Assembly: GCA_018065365.1 (NCBI GenBank)
Contig: JAGHTH010000026.1
Coordinates: forward strand, 1 to 11,664
Length of the DNA: 11,664 nt
From: Candidatus Coliplasma caballi
GTDB taxonomy: Bacteria > Bacillota > Clostridia > Oscillospirales > CAG-382
Direction of reading: 5' to 3'
Positions 7,025 to 11,664 of the stretch are shown piece after piece; positions within the stretch are counted from its first letter, which is position 1; every line of letters starts with the position of its first letter. The notes below the pieces were generated by a model. The model saw only the letters and a program-made list of their open reading frames with translations, was not told where the DNA came from and did not search any database. A program made the translations under genes and the position numbers.

Positions 7025-7878
7025 TGCTTTTTCCCTACGCTTTCTCCGAGACGGACTTTCGTTTCGATTTCCTCCCGGCTGTTTTCCAGAATGTCGGCGT
7101 CCGGCAGTACTGCGTCCTTTTGCGTGAGCAGTACGACCGTCGAGCCGCCGAATTCAAAATATCCTTTTTCATCGCCTTTGCGGAACGTTTCGCGATGCGT
7201 GTTGACGATTTTCCCGACCAGCATCGCGCCGACTTCCACGAACGCGATCCTGCCGAAACGCAGGGTGTCCAGAACGGTAACTTCCCGCGCGTTGCGGTGG
7301 AATACCGGCAGTTTTTCCAGCGCGATCGGATTGACCGTGTGGAACTCGCCGCGGATCTTCCGATGGGAAATTTCCGCGCCGTCGTCGATGTAGGAATAGC
7401 GGTGGTAATCGTCCACGGAGAGCCGGAACACGAACGCGTACCCGCCCGCAAACCGCGAAGCGTCTTCTTCGGAGCCCAGCAGTTCCGACGCGGTGTAAGG
7501 CACGCCCTTGACCGTGAATTTTCCGTCCGGCGTGAGCGGATAGACCGTCAGTTTGCTGTCCGCGGGCGCGCAAAAAGCGTCTTCCGACGGGTCAAAGCGG
7601 AGAAATTCGGTTTTCTTTTTGCGGGTAAAGAACGCGTTGTAGCTGTGAAACGACGTTTCTTCGAGTTCCGAGAGATCAACGTCGAACTCCGCGAGCGATT
7701 TTTTGATTCTTCGCACGGACAGACGGCTGTTCATATACCCGCCGACGAGTACCGAAACGGGACGGGAAGCCATGACCTTCAGCAAGACGCGTCCGAAAGC
7801 ATTCCCGTACAGAAAACGCAGAAAACCGTCCTGTCCGCTTTCGCACGGAACGGGACGCCCGTTTCTGTCTTTGACCAT
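7021..7878 (-). CDS. psd: Phosphatidylserine decarboxylase proenzyme
   Basis: Psd converts phosphatidylserine to phosphatidylethanolamine at the membrane. It is made as a proenzyme that cuts itself to form a pyruvoyl group. The 285-residue product carries FFTRK (83-87), PADSK with the likely proteolytic Asp D107, DDYHRY with His159, HTVNPIAL (180-187) and the self-cleavage motif FGGST (243-247). Cleavage is expected between G245 and S246, leaving beta and alpha chains of about 245 and 40 residues. The GGST form replaces the LGST of proteobacterial enzymes and is usual in the Clostridial type. The ATG at 7878 is chosen because upstream candidates at 7905 (ATG) and 7911 (TTG) lie at the predicted transcription start or in the -10 box. 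A GAAAGGCGG stretch supplies the ribosome binding site. It is first in an operon with the cysteine desulfurase and the small membrane protein. Confidence 0.93.
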   Translation of the reverse strand: MVKDRNGRPVPCESGQDGFLRFLYGNAFGRVLLKVMASRPVSVLVGGYMNSRLSVRRIKKSLAEFDVDLSELEETSFHSYNAFFTRKKKTEFLRFDPSEDAFCAPADSKLTVYPLTPDGKFTVKGVPYTASELLGSEEDASRFAGGYAFVFRLSVDDYHRYSYIDDGAEISHRKIRGEFHTVNPIALEKLPVFHRNAREVTVLDTLRFGRIAFVEVGAMLVGKIVNTHRETFRKGDEKGYFEFGGSTVVLLTQKDAVLPDADILENSREEIETKVRLGESVGKKQ

Positions 7879-7910
7879 GTTCCCACCGCCTTTCCGATCG
7901 TTCATACGCA

Positions 7911-7939
7911 ATTATAACCGATTTCTTCCGGCTTGTCAA
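7911..7939 (-). promoter_or_regulatory. Consensus promoter of the psd operon
   Basis: On the - strand a perfect TTGACA (7934-7939), a 17-base spacer and a perfect TATAAT (7911-7916). Transcription should begin near 7904, leaving a leader of about 26 bases before the psd ATG at 7878. This placement rules out the upstream psd start candidates. Confidence 0.92.
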
Positions 7940-7942
7940 GAA

Positions 7943-7970
7943 GAACGAAGCCGAAAACGGTCATTCGTTC
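7943..7970 (-). terminator. Hairpin at the end of the transporter operon, weak terminator candidate
   Basis: On the - strand GAACGAA (7964-7970) pairs with TTCGTTC (7943-7949), with an inner CCG-TTTT-CGG hairpin, so the structure spans the stop codon of the ATPase gene. It is followed only by TTCTTGAC, a poor U-tract, and runs directly into the -35 box of the psd promoter. Some readthrough into psd is likely. Confidence 0.5.
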
Positions 7971-8752
7971 CGAAGCAGCATCCTGTCGTTCGTGAGCGAC
8001 TTTCCGACGAGGGAACGGAACTGCTCGAGCAGATCGTTGACGGTCAGCTTCCCGCGTTCTTCACCCGAAACGTCCAGCAGAATATTGCCCGCGTCCATCA
8101 TCAGCGTGCGGTTGCCGAACTCCAGCGCGGACTGCATATTGTGCGTGATCATCAGACAGGTCAGACGGTGTTCTTTGACGATCTTGTCCGTAACGGCAAG
8201 GATCTTTTCCGCCGCCGTCGGATCAAGCGCCGCCGTGTGTTCGTCCAGCAGCAGAAGTTTCGGCGGGTTGATCGTCGCCATGATCAGCGTCAGCGCTTGC
8301 CGCTGACCGCCGGAAAGCGTTCCGACGGGGTGCTTCAGACGGTTTTCCAAGCCCATGCCGAGCAGGGAAAGCTGTTCGCGGAAGCGTTCACGATCCGCGT
8401 GATCGATCGTGTGCAGCCAGCCGCCCGTTCCGGCGGCGAGCGCGAGGTTTTCCTCAATGGTCATGTTCGGCGCGGTCCCGGACATCGGATCCTGGAACAA
8501 GCGTCCGATAAACCGCGAGCGGCGAAATTCCGGCATCAGCGTAATATCCTGCCCGTCCAGCACGATCCGACCGCTGTCGGTCAGAAAGTACCCCGAGATT
8601 GCGTTTAACAGCGTCGATTTTCCGGCGCCGTTGGAGCCGATGATCGTGATAAAGTCGCCGTCGTTGACCGTGAGCGAGAGTTTGTTCAGCGCGACTCTTT
8701 CGTTGACGGTCCCCGGAGAAAAGGTTTTGGAAATGTCGATCAGTTCAAGCAT
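7961..8752 (-). CDS. trpZ: ABC transporter ATP-binding protein, TrpZ-like (putative tryptophan uptake)
   Basis: This is the cytoplasmic ATPase that powers the importer formed with the next two genes upstream. It has Walker A GSNGAGKST (39-47), a Q-loop at FQDP (86-89), the signature LSGGQ (146-150), Walker B LLLLDE (166-171), the D-loop ALDP and the switch histidine in MITHN. The 263-residue length is that of a single-domain ATPase. The ATG at 8752 overlaps the permease stop by eight bases; a GTG at 8761 is an alternative, with AAAGGA only two bases before it and so too close. The ATPase class alone does not show the substrate. The tryptophan assignment comes from the T-box that controls the operon and from the matching three-gene layout described for predicted TrpXYZ systems. 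Confidence 0.9.
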   Translation of the reverse strand: MLELIDISKTFSPGTVNERVALNKLSLTVNDGDFITIIGSNGAGKSTLLNAISGYFLTDSGRIVLDGQDITLMPEFRRSRFIGRLFQDPMSGTAPNMTIEENLALAAGTGGWLHTIDHADRERFREQLSLLGMGLENRLKHPVGTLSGGQRQALTLIMATINPPKLLLLDEHTAALDPTAAEKILAVTDKIVKEHRLTCLMITHNMQSALEFGNRTLMMDAGNILLDVSGEERGKLTVNDLLEQFRSLVGKSLTNDRMLLRNE

Positions 8753-9680
8753 TCCGCTCACCGTCCTTTCTCTTTTTCAGTTCGAGCCGCCGTTTGAAAT
8801 AGGGGAACTGCGATTTGAGATACGGGATCGAGATCGCCAGCACCACGATGATCGCGGACACGAGTTTGAGCAAGAACGCGGGCATATTGAACCGCAGCGC
8901 GATCGTATAGACGAGACGGAACAGGAACGCGCCCAGCACGGCACCGACCGCGCGCATCGGGATCTTCCGCTTGCCCGTCAGCGTGTTGCCGATCAGCAGG
9001 GAAGCCAGCGCAATGGTAACCATTCCGGAGCCGATGTCGATGTTGACGCTCTTTTGCGACTGCGCGAGCAGGCAGCCCGAAAGTCCGGTCAGCGCGTTGG
9101 CGGCGCACAGACCGACGATGGTCGTAAACGCCGGATTGATCGAGGAGGAACGCACCATGACGGGATTGTCGCCCGTGGCGCGAATGGCGCTTCCCAAACG
9201 CGTCCGCAGGAACAGTACAAGCAGAACGACGGCGACCGCGACGGCGATCAGCGCGACGATCAGCTTATATTGCTTTTCCAAAAACGTGCCGGAAAGCAGG
9301 TCTTTGAGGTCGGTAAAGACCGTCCTTACTTTGTTGAGGTTGAGCTGGGACGAATTGCCCATGACCGCAATGCCGACCGAATATAACCCGGTGTTGACGA
9401 TGATGCCGGCAAGCAGACTGTTGATGCCCATTTTCGTTTGCAGGATCGCCGTAACGAAACCGGACAGAACGCCCGCGCCGACGGCGGCAAGCAGCGAAAG
9501 ATAGGGATGCCCGGCGATCGCGACGACCGCGCCGACGGCGGCACCGAACGTAAAGCAGCCGTCCGTGGAAAGATCACACACGCCCAGCATGGAATAGGAT
9601 AAGAACAGCGCCAACACGGTCAGCGAACTGATCAACCCGAGTTCAAGCGCGGTTTGTCCGAGCGAAAGAAGGTCTTGCAT
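8745..9680 (-). CDS. trpY: ABC transporter permease, TrpY-like (branched-chain-type permease fold)
   Basis: This 311-residue polytopic membrane protein belongs to the BPD_transp_2 type permeases paired with ABC_sub_bind lipoproteins. Hydrophobic segments alternate with short loops through most of its length, roughly eight or nine spans by eye. Family signatures are DLSTDGCFTFGAAVGA near residues 36-51 (often DLTVDGSF in homologues), GINSLLAGIIVNTGLYS, LRTRLGSAIRATGDNP near 158-173 (the likely ATPase coupling loop), and GSGMVTIALASLLIGNTL. The tail is strongly basic (KRRLELKKRK), placing it inside. The ATG at 9680 has AAAGGA eight bases upstream and follows the binding protein gene by 22 bases. 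It overlaps the ATPase gene at its end, so the three are cotranscribed. Confidence 0.9.
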   Translation of the reverse strand: MQDLLSLGQTALELGLISSLTVLALFLSYSMLGVCDLSTDGCFTFGAAVGAVVAIAGHPYLSLLAAVGAGVLSGFVTAILQTKMGINSLLAGIIVNTGLYSVGIAVMGNSSQLNLNKVRTVFTDLKDLLSGTFLEKQYKLIVALIAVAVAVVLLVLFLRTRLGSAIRATGDNPVMVRSSSINPAFTTIVGLCAANALTGLSGCLLAQSQKSVNIDIGSGMVTIALASLLIGNTLTGKRKIPMRAVGAVLGAFLFRLVYTIALRFNMPAFLLKLVSAIIVVLAISIPYLKSQFPYFKRRLELKKRKDGERNA

Positions 9681-9702
9681 GGTAATATCCTTTCGTCAAA
9701 GG

Positions 9703-10719
9703 TCAGAAAGATTCTTTGGTTTCAAGTTCCTCAATCGAGGTGCAGAACGGCGCAAACGCGGTTTTCAGAGTTTCCGGATCGAAACCGAGCAGCGCCAGGA
9801 CTTCCGTGTTGATACTCGCTTTGCCGTTGTCAAAGGTGCGCACGGCGGTTTCCGCCGGCTTTTTGCCGTCTAATAAAATGTCCGAAACCATGTTCGCGGT
9901 CTCTTTGCCGAGTACGGTGTAGTCCACGCCGTAACCGACGAACGCGCCGTTGAGTGCAAAGGAATCCGCGCCCGCGAAATGCGGAATGCCGGCGTTCGCG
10001 AACGCCTCGTAGATCGAAAGTTCCGCCTGCATGACGGTGTTGTCGGTGGGGGTAAAGACCGCATCGACTTTCTCGGCGATCAGCGCCTGCGCCGCGAGCG
10101 TGATTTCATCGACGTTCGTGCCGGTGCGCTCCACGACCTCGATGCCTTTGGACGCGAGGATCGTTTTGGCGCTTCTGATCGCCGTGGTCGAGGAGTCCTG
10201 CCCGATGTCGTAGAGAAGACCGATCTTTTTCGTTTCGGGCTTTGCGGCAAGCAGCAGGTTCAGGATCGCGTCGGTGTTGAGGTAGTCGGAAGTGCCGGTT
10301 ACGTTTGCGCCGGGCTTTTCGTTCGATTCCACCAACCCCGAGCCGACCGGGTCGGACACCGCGGCGAACACCACCGGAACGTCGGTGTCTTCCGTTGCCG
10401 CCTGCATGGCGACCGCGACCGGCGTGGCAATGCCGATCATCAGATCAACGTCGCTTACCAGAAAATTGTCGATGATCTGCGTAAGCAGGTTGGCATCGGC
10501 GTTGCAGTTGTCGTCGTAGATCTTGAATTTGACGCCTTTTTCCGTTTCGATTTCGGCAAGCCGTGCCTTGATGTTCTCGACGATCTGGTCCAAAGACGCG
10601 TCGTGAACGTAGTTGCAGATACCGATTTTGTAGGTCTTTCCGCTTTCTTCGGATCCTCCGCACGCGAACAGCGAGAGGGAAAGCGCACACAGCAGAAGGA
10701 TTGCGATACATTTTTTCAT
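9703..10719 (-). CDS. trpX: ABC transporter substrate-binding lipoprotein, TrpX-like (ABC_sub_bind family)
   Basis: This is the extracellular binding component that delivers the ligand to the permease. The 338-residue precursor has a lipoprotein signal: MKK, a leucine-rich core, and LSLFAC with the lipidated cysteine at residue 20. The mature part starts KTYKIGICNYVHDASLDQI and shows GIATPVAVAMQA, VPVVFAAVSDPVGSGLV, KKIGLLYDIGQDSS and FTPTDNTVM, typical of the ABC_sub_bind family. The ATG at 10719 has AAAGGA eight bases before it. A TTG 26 codons upstream lies inside the T-box terminator hairpin and would spoil the signal peptide, so it is rejected. The gene is first in the operon and directly follows a Trp-type T-box leader, the main evidence that the ligand is tryptophan or a precursor. 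Related binding proteins can take tyrosine or other ligands. Confidence 0.92.
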   Translation of the reverse strand: MKKCIAILLLCALSLSLFACGGSEESGKTYKIGICNYVHDASLDQIVENIKARLAEIETEKGVKFKIYDDNCNADANLLTQIIDNFLVSDVDLMIGIATPVAVAMQAATEDTDVPVVFAAVSDPVGSGLVESNEKPGANVTGTSDYLNTDAILNLLLAAKPETKKIGLLYDIGQDSSTTAIRSAKTILASKGIEVVERTGTNVDEITLAAQALIAEKVDAVFTPTDNTVMQAELSIYEAFANAGIPHFAGADSFALNGAFVGYGVDYTVLGKETANMVSDILLDGKKPAETAVRTFDNGKASINTEVLALLGFDPETLKTAFAPFCTSIEELETKESF

Positions 10720-10771
10720 GATTTTGATTCCTTTCCGGCATAAAATATAAAATGATAGATAAATGGAAACG

Positions 10772-11070
10772 AAAAACAAAAAATCCCGCCACGGCAAAAC
10801 TGCCGGGACAGGATCGTAAAACGAAATCCTGCGGTGCCACCCCGCTTGGCGTCCGAAAACGCCCTCCTTTACGCATACGACGAAAAGCCGTTATATGCCG
10901 CTTTTGTTTACGGGGAAGCTGCCCCGTCTTACATACTCGGGAACGTGAATTCCTTTTCCGCTCGCCCTCGGAAGTCCATTCGGTCTGCTGTTTTCCGCCG
11001 CGATCACACCGCCCGCGGCTCTCTCGTGAAAAAGGGAACAGACTTACTATTCTTCGTCATCGGTTTGATT
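10772..11070 (-). promoter_or_regulatory. T-box riboswitch leader, tryptophan specificity
   Basis: The leader senses uncharged tRNA and controls the transporter operon by antitermination. On the - strand it begins with AAGAATAGTAAGTC (an AGTA motif at the base of Stem I). The Stem I arms GTCTGTT and AACAGCAGAC enclose a GAGAGAGCC bulge region and a GGTGTGA apical loop. The specifier is GAA-TGG-ACTTCC, with TGG at 10976-10978, a tryptophan codon. A short Stem III (GGCGT-ACGCC) precedes the T-box GGGGTGGCACCGC (10831-10843). The TGGC bulge should pair with GCCA, fitting the G discriminator of tRNA-Trp. The antiterminator uses CAGGAT/ATCCTG plus GGGG/TCCC. The TCCC is shared with the terminator hairpin that follows. 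Both specificity elements agree. Confidence 0.93.
10778..10808 (-). terminator. T-box-controlled intrinsic terminator
   Basis: On the - strand TCCCGGCA-GTTT-TGCCG and a following CGGGA form a hairpin ending in six T, then G and five T. Its 5' TCCC is also needed by the antiterminator, so the two structures exclude each other. It ends about 60 bases before the binding-protein start. Confidence 0.88.
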
Positions 11071-11076
11071 TTCTTT

Positions 11077-11105
11077 ATTAAACCATAATTTTTTGCTTTT
11101 GTCAA
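11077..11105 (-). promoter_or_regulatory. Promoter of the T-box leader and transporter operon
   Basis: On the - strand TTGACA (11100-11105), a 17-base spacer and TTTAAT (11077-11082), one mismatch from consensus. Transcription should start near 11070, just before Stem I of the T-box. It diverges from the tRNA promoter, with 30 bases between the two -35 boxes. Confidence 0.88.
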
Positions 11106-11135
11106 TAGGTCGGACGAAAAAAGTTCAAAAAGGGG

Positions 11136-11164
11136 TTGACAAAGCAATATCTTTCTGCTATAAT
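11136..11164 (+). promoter_or_regulatory. Consensus promoter of the tRNA-Thr gene
   Basis: Perfect TTGACA (11136-11141), 17-base spacer, perfect TATAAT (11159-11164). Predicted start near 11171, which leaves a leader of about 23 bases before the mature tRNA. A promoter this strong suits a stable RNA. Confidence 0.93.
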
Positions 11165-11170
11165 ACCAAA

Positions 11171-11190
11171 CGTTCTCCGGTGTGGGAACG
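11171..11190 (+). other. Hairpin at the 5' end of the pre-tRNA leader
   Basis: CGTTCTC (11171-11177) pairs with GGGAACG (11184-11190) around CGGTGT, a 7-bp stem with one wobble pair. It begins at the predicted transcription start and ends three bases before the mature tRNA, so it would be removed by RNase P. It may shield the primary transcript end or help tRNA folding; that is inference. Confidence 0.55.
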
Positions 11191-11193
11191 TTT

Positions 11194-11269
11194 GCTAATG
11201 TGGCTCAGTCGGTAGAGCAGCTGATTCGTAATCAGCAGGTCATGGGTTCGAGTCCCATCATTAGCTCCA
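11194..11269 (+). tRNA. tRNA-Thr, anticodon CGT
   Basis: The cloverleaf is complete: acceptor GCTAATG with CATTAGC, D-stem GCTC/GAGC, anticodon stem GCTGA/TCAGC with loop TTCGTAA, variable AGGTC, T-arm ATGGG-TTCGAGT-CCCAT. The anticodon CGT at 11227-11229 reads ACG, threonine. The discriminator is T (11266) and CCA is encoded (11267-11269). It is a single-gene transcript with its own promoter and terminator. Confidence 0.97.
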
Positions 11270-11300
11270 AATATAAGCCTCTAAAAAGATATATGAGGCA

Positions 11301-11336
11301 AAAACCCCGATCCCACAAGGGATTTCGGGGTTTTTT
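11301..11336 (+). terminator. Terminator of the tRNA-Thr transcript
   Basis: AAAACCCCGA pairs with TCGGGGTTTT, with an inner TCCC/GGGA step and loop ACAA, and ends in TTTTTT. The A-run on the 5' side gives it some activity on the other strand too. A small GCCTC/GAGGC hairpin (11277-11299) lies between it and the tRNA. Confidence 0.93.
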
Positions 11337-11411
11337 ATACTCAAAAAACAGTGAAAAGAAAAAGATATATTTTGCCCATTTCGACCTTCTGTTCTGAATC
11401 GGACTGGCGAA

Positions 11412-11433
11412 TTGATAAAAATTATGATAAAAT
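11412..11433 (+). promoter_or_regulatory. Candidate promoter of the sigma-factor gene
   Basis: The 11340-11517 spacer has no gene and is strongly AT-rich. The best promoter is an extended -10, TGATAAAAT, with the hexamer TAAAAT at 11428-11433 and no good -35. A TTGATA at 11412-11417 could instead serve as -35 for TATATC (11433-11438, spacer 15) or TATCTA (11435-11440, spacer 17). Either choice places the start upstream of the cre-like palindrome. Confidence 0.4.
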
Positions 11434-11478
11434 ATATCTAAATAACCTAACATTTTCGCTTTACAGCCGACTATATGG

Positions 11479-11494
11479 TTGAAAGCGCTTTCAA
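11479..11494. promoter_or_regulatory. cre-like operator, perfect 16-bp palindrome (CcpA/LacI family)
   Basis: TTGAAAGCGCTTTCAA is a perfect palindrome with the central CG and the TGAAA/TTTCA arms of an ideal catabolite-responsive element. It lies 23 bases before the sigma-factor ATG and downstream of the promoter candidates. A bound CcpA-type protein would therefore block elongation or initiation. A local LacI-family regulator could use the same site. Confidence 0.72.
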
Positions 11495-11517
11495 GAATCG
11501 AATTTGCAGGAGAGAAA

Positions 11518-11664
11518 ATGAAACGGACAGAAATACTGAAAATGATTGACGCGGATCTGATTGATCGTGTTTATCGCTATTGTTACACAAGAACATCAAA
11601 CAGCTATGAGGCAGAGGATCTTTGTTCCGACATCCTGTATGCTGTTGTAAAGTCTTGTCATAAC
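11518..11664 (+). CDS. Sigma-70 family RNA polymerase sigma factor (3' truncated by window)
   Basis: Only the first 49 residues are visible. The protein starts MKRTEILKMIDADLIDRVYR and continues into YCYTRTSNSYEAEDLCSDIL, which fits sigma region 2: an aromatic helix, then the EAEDLCSDI segment that resembles the EAEDLxQE motif contacting the core polymerase. The ATG at 11518 has GCAGGAGAG five bases upstream. The gene is more AT-rich than the left part of the window and sits behind a cre-like palindrome. The subclass (extracytoplasmic-function type or another small sigma factor) and any anti-sigma partner lie beyond the window. A transcriptional role is inferred from region 2 only. Confidence 0.75.
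   Translation, partial: MKRTEILKMIDADLIDRVYRYCYTRTSNSYEAEDLCSDILYAVVKSCHN

Noticed and set aside
7879..7911. Upstream starts for psd (ATG at 7905, TTG at 7911)
   Set aside because: They coincide with the predicted +1 and the TATAAT box of a perfect promoter, and have no ribosome binding site.
8409..9386. Long + strand open frames opposite the transporter genes, and similar ones opposite thyA, psd and the binding protein
   Set aside because: All mirror strongly supported - strand genes, lack ribosome binding sites and domains, and reflect codon bias of the real frame.
10720..10797. N-terminal extension of the binding protein from a TTG at 10797
   Set aside because: The start falls in the T-box terminator hairpin, and the extension would precede a complete lipoprotein signal peptide that has its own AAAGGA site.
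11182..11453. Two small open frames (about 70 codons each, one per strand) covering the tRNA
   Set aside because: They translate the tRNA itself and its terminator. They are classic false ORFs over tRNA genes.
1..11664. CRISPR arrays, insertion sequences, phage or defence genes
   Set aside because: I saw no regularly spaced repeats, transposase motifs or terminal inverted repeats; the gene content is housekeeping.

Overview
This window looks like chromosomal core DNA of a low-branching Gram-positive anaerobe, most plausibly a gut-type member of the Clostridia (Bacillota). The reasons are the murG-ftsQ-ftsZ order, a DivIB-like FtsQ with a single membrane segment, a tRNA-dependent T-box leader, a CcpA-type cre palindrome, AAGGAG-like ribosome binding sites and near-consensus SigA promoters. 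The coding DNA is GC-rich until about base 11090. After that the window becomes AT-rich. I cannot name a genus.

Left part, + strand (1-2883): the 3' two thirds of murG, then ftsQ/divIB, then ftsZ with its own promoter inside an A-tract-rich spacer. The block ends in a strong bidirectional terminator. These genes link lipid II synthesis to the divisome.

Middle part, - strand (2894-5590): a thyA-folA pair, with the folA ribosome binding site overlapping the thyA stop, followed by a MOFRL-family glycerate 2-kinase. The promoter lies at 5562-5590. ThyA and DHFR form the dTMP/folate recycling pair. A hairpin separates folA from the kinase.

Next - strand operon (5602-7939): a consensus promoter, phosphatidylserine decarboxylase (psd), a cysteine desulfurase whose start overlaps the psd stop (ATGA), a small acidic tail-anchored protein of unknown function, and a terminator.

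Next - strand operon (7943-11105): a tryptophan-specific T-box leader (specifier TGG, bulge TGGC) ahead of a lipoprotein binding protein, a permease and an ATPase. Together these match the predicted tryptophan importer TrpXYZ. Low charged tRNA-Trp should favour antitermination and raise uptake.

Right end, + strand (11136-11664): a perfect-consensus promoter drives a tRNA-Thr(CGT) with a 5' leader hairpin and a terminator. An AT-rich spacer follows, with an extended -10 candidate and a perfect 16-bp cre-like palindrome, and then the first 49 codons of a sigma-70-family factor cut off by the window end.

I see no CRISPR array, insertion sequence or defence system. Most of the window is housekeeping. 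The points most worth a second look are the cre/sigma-factor arrangement at the right edge, the Trp T-box transporter, the unknown tail-anchored protein in the psd operon, and the atypical FtsZ C-terminus and ThyA active site.
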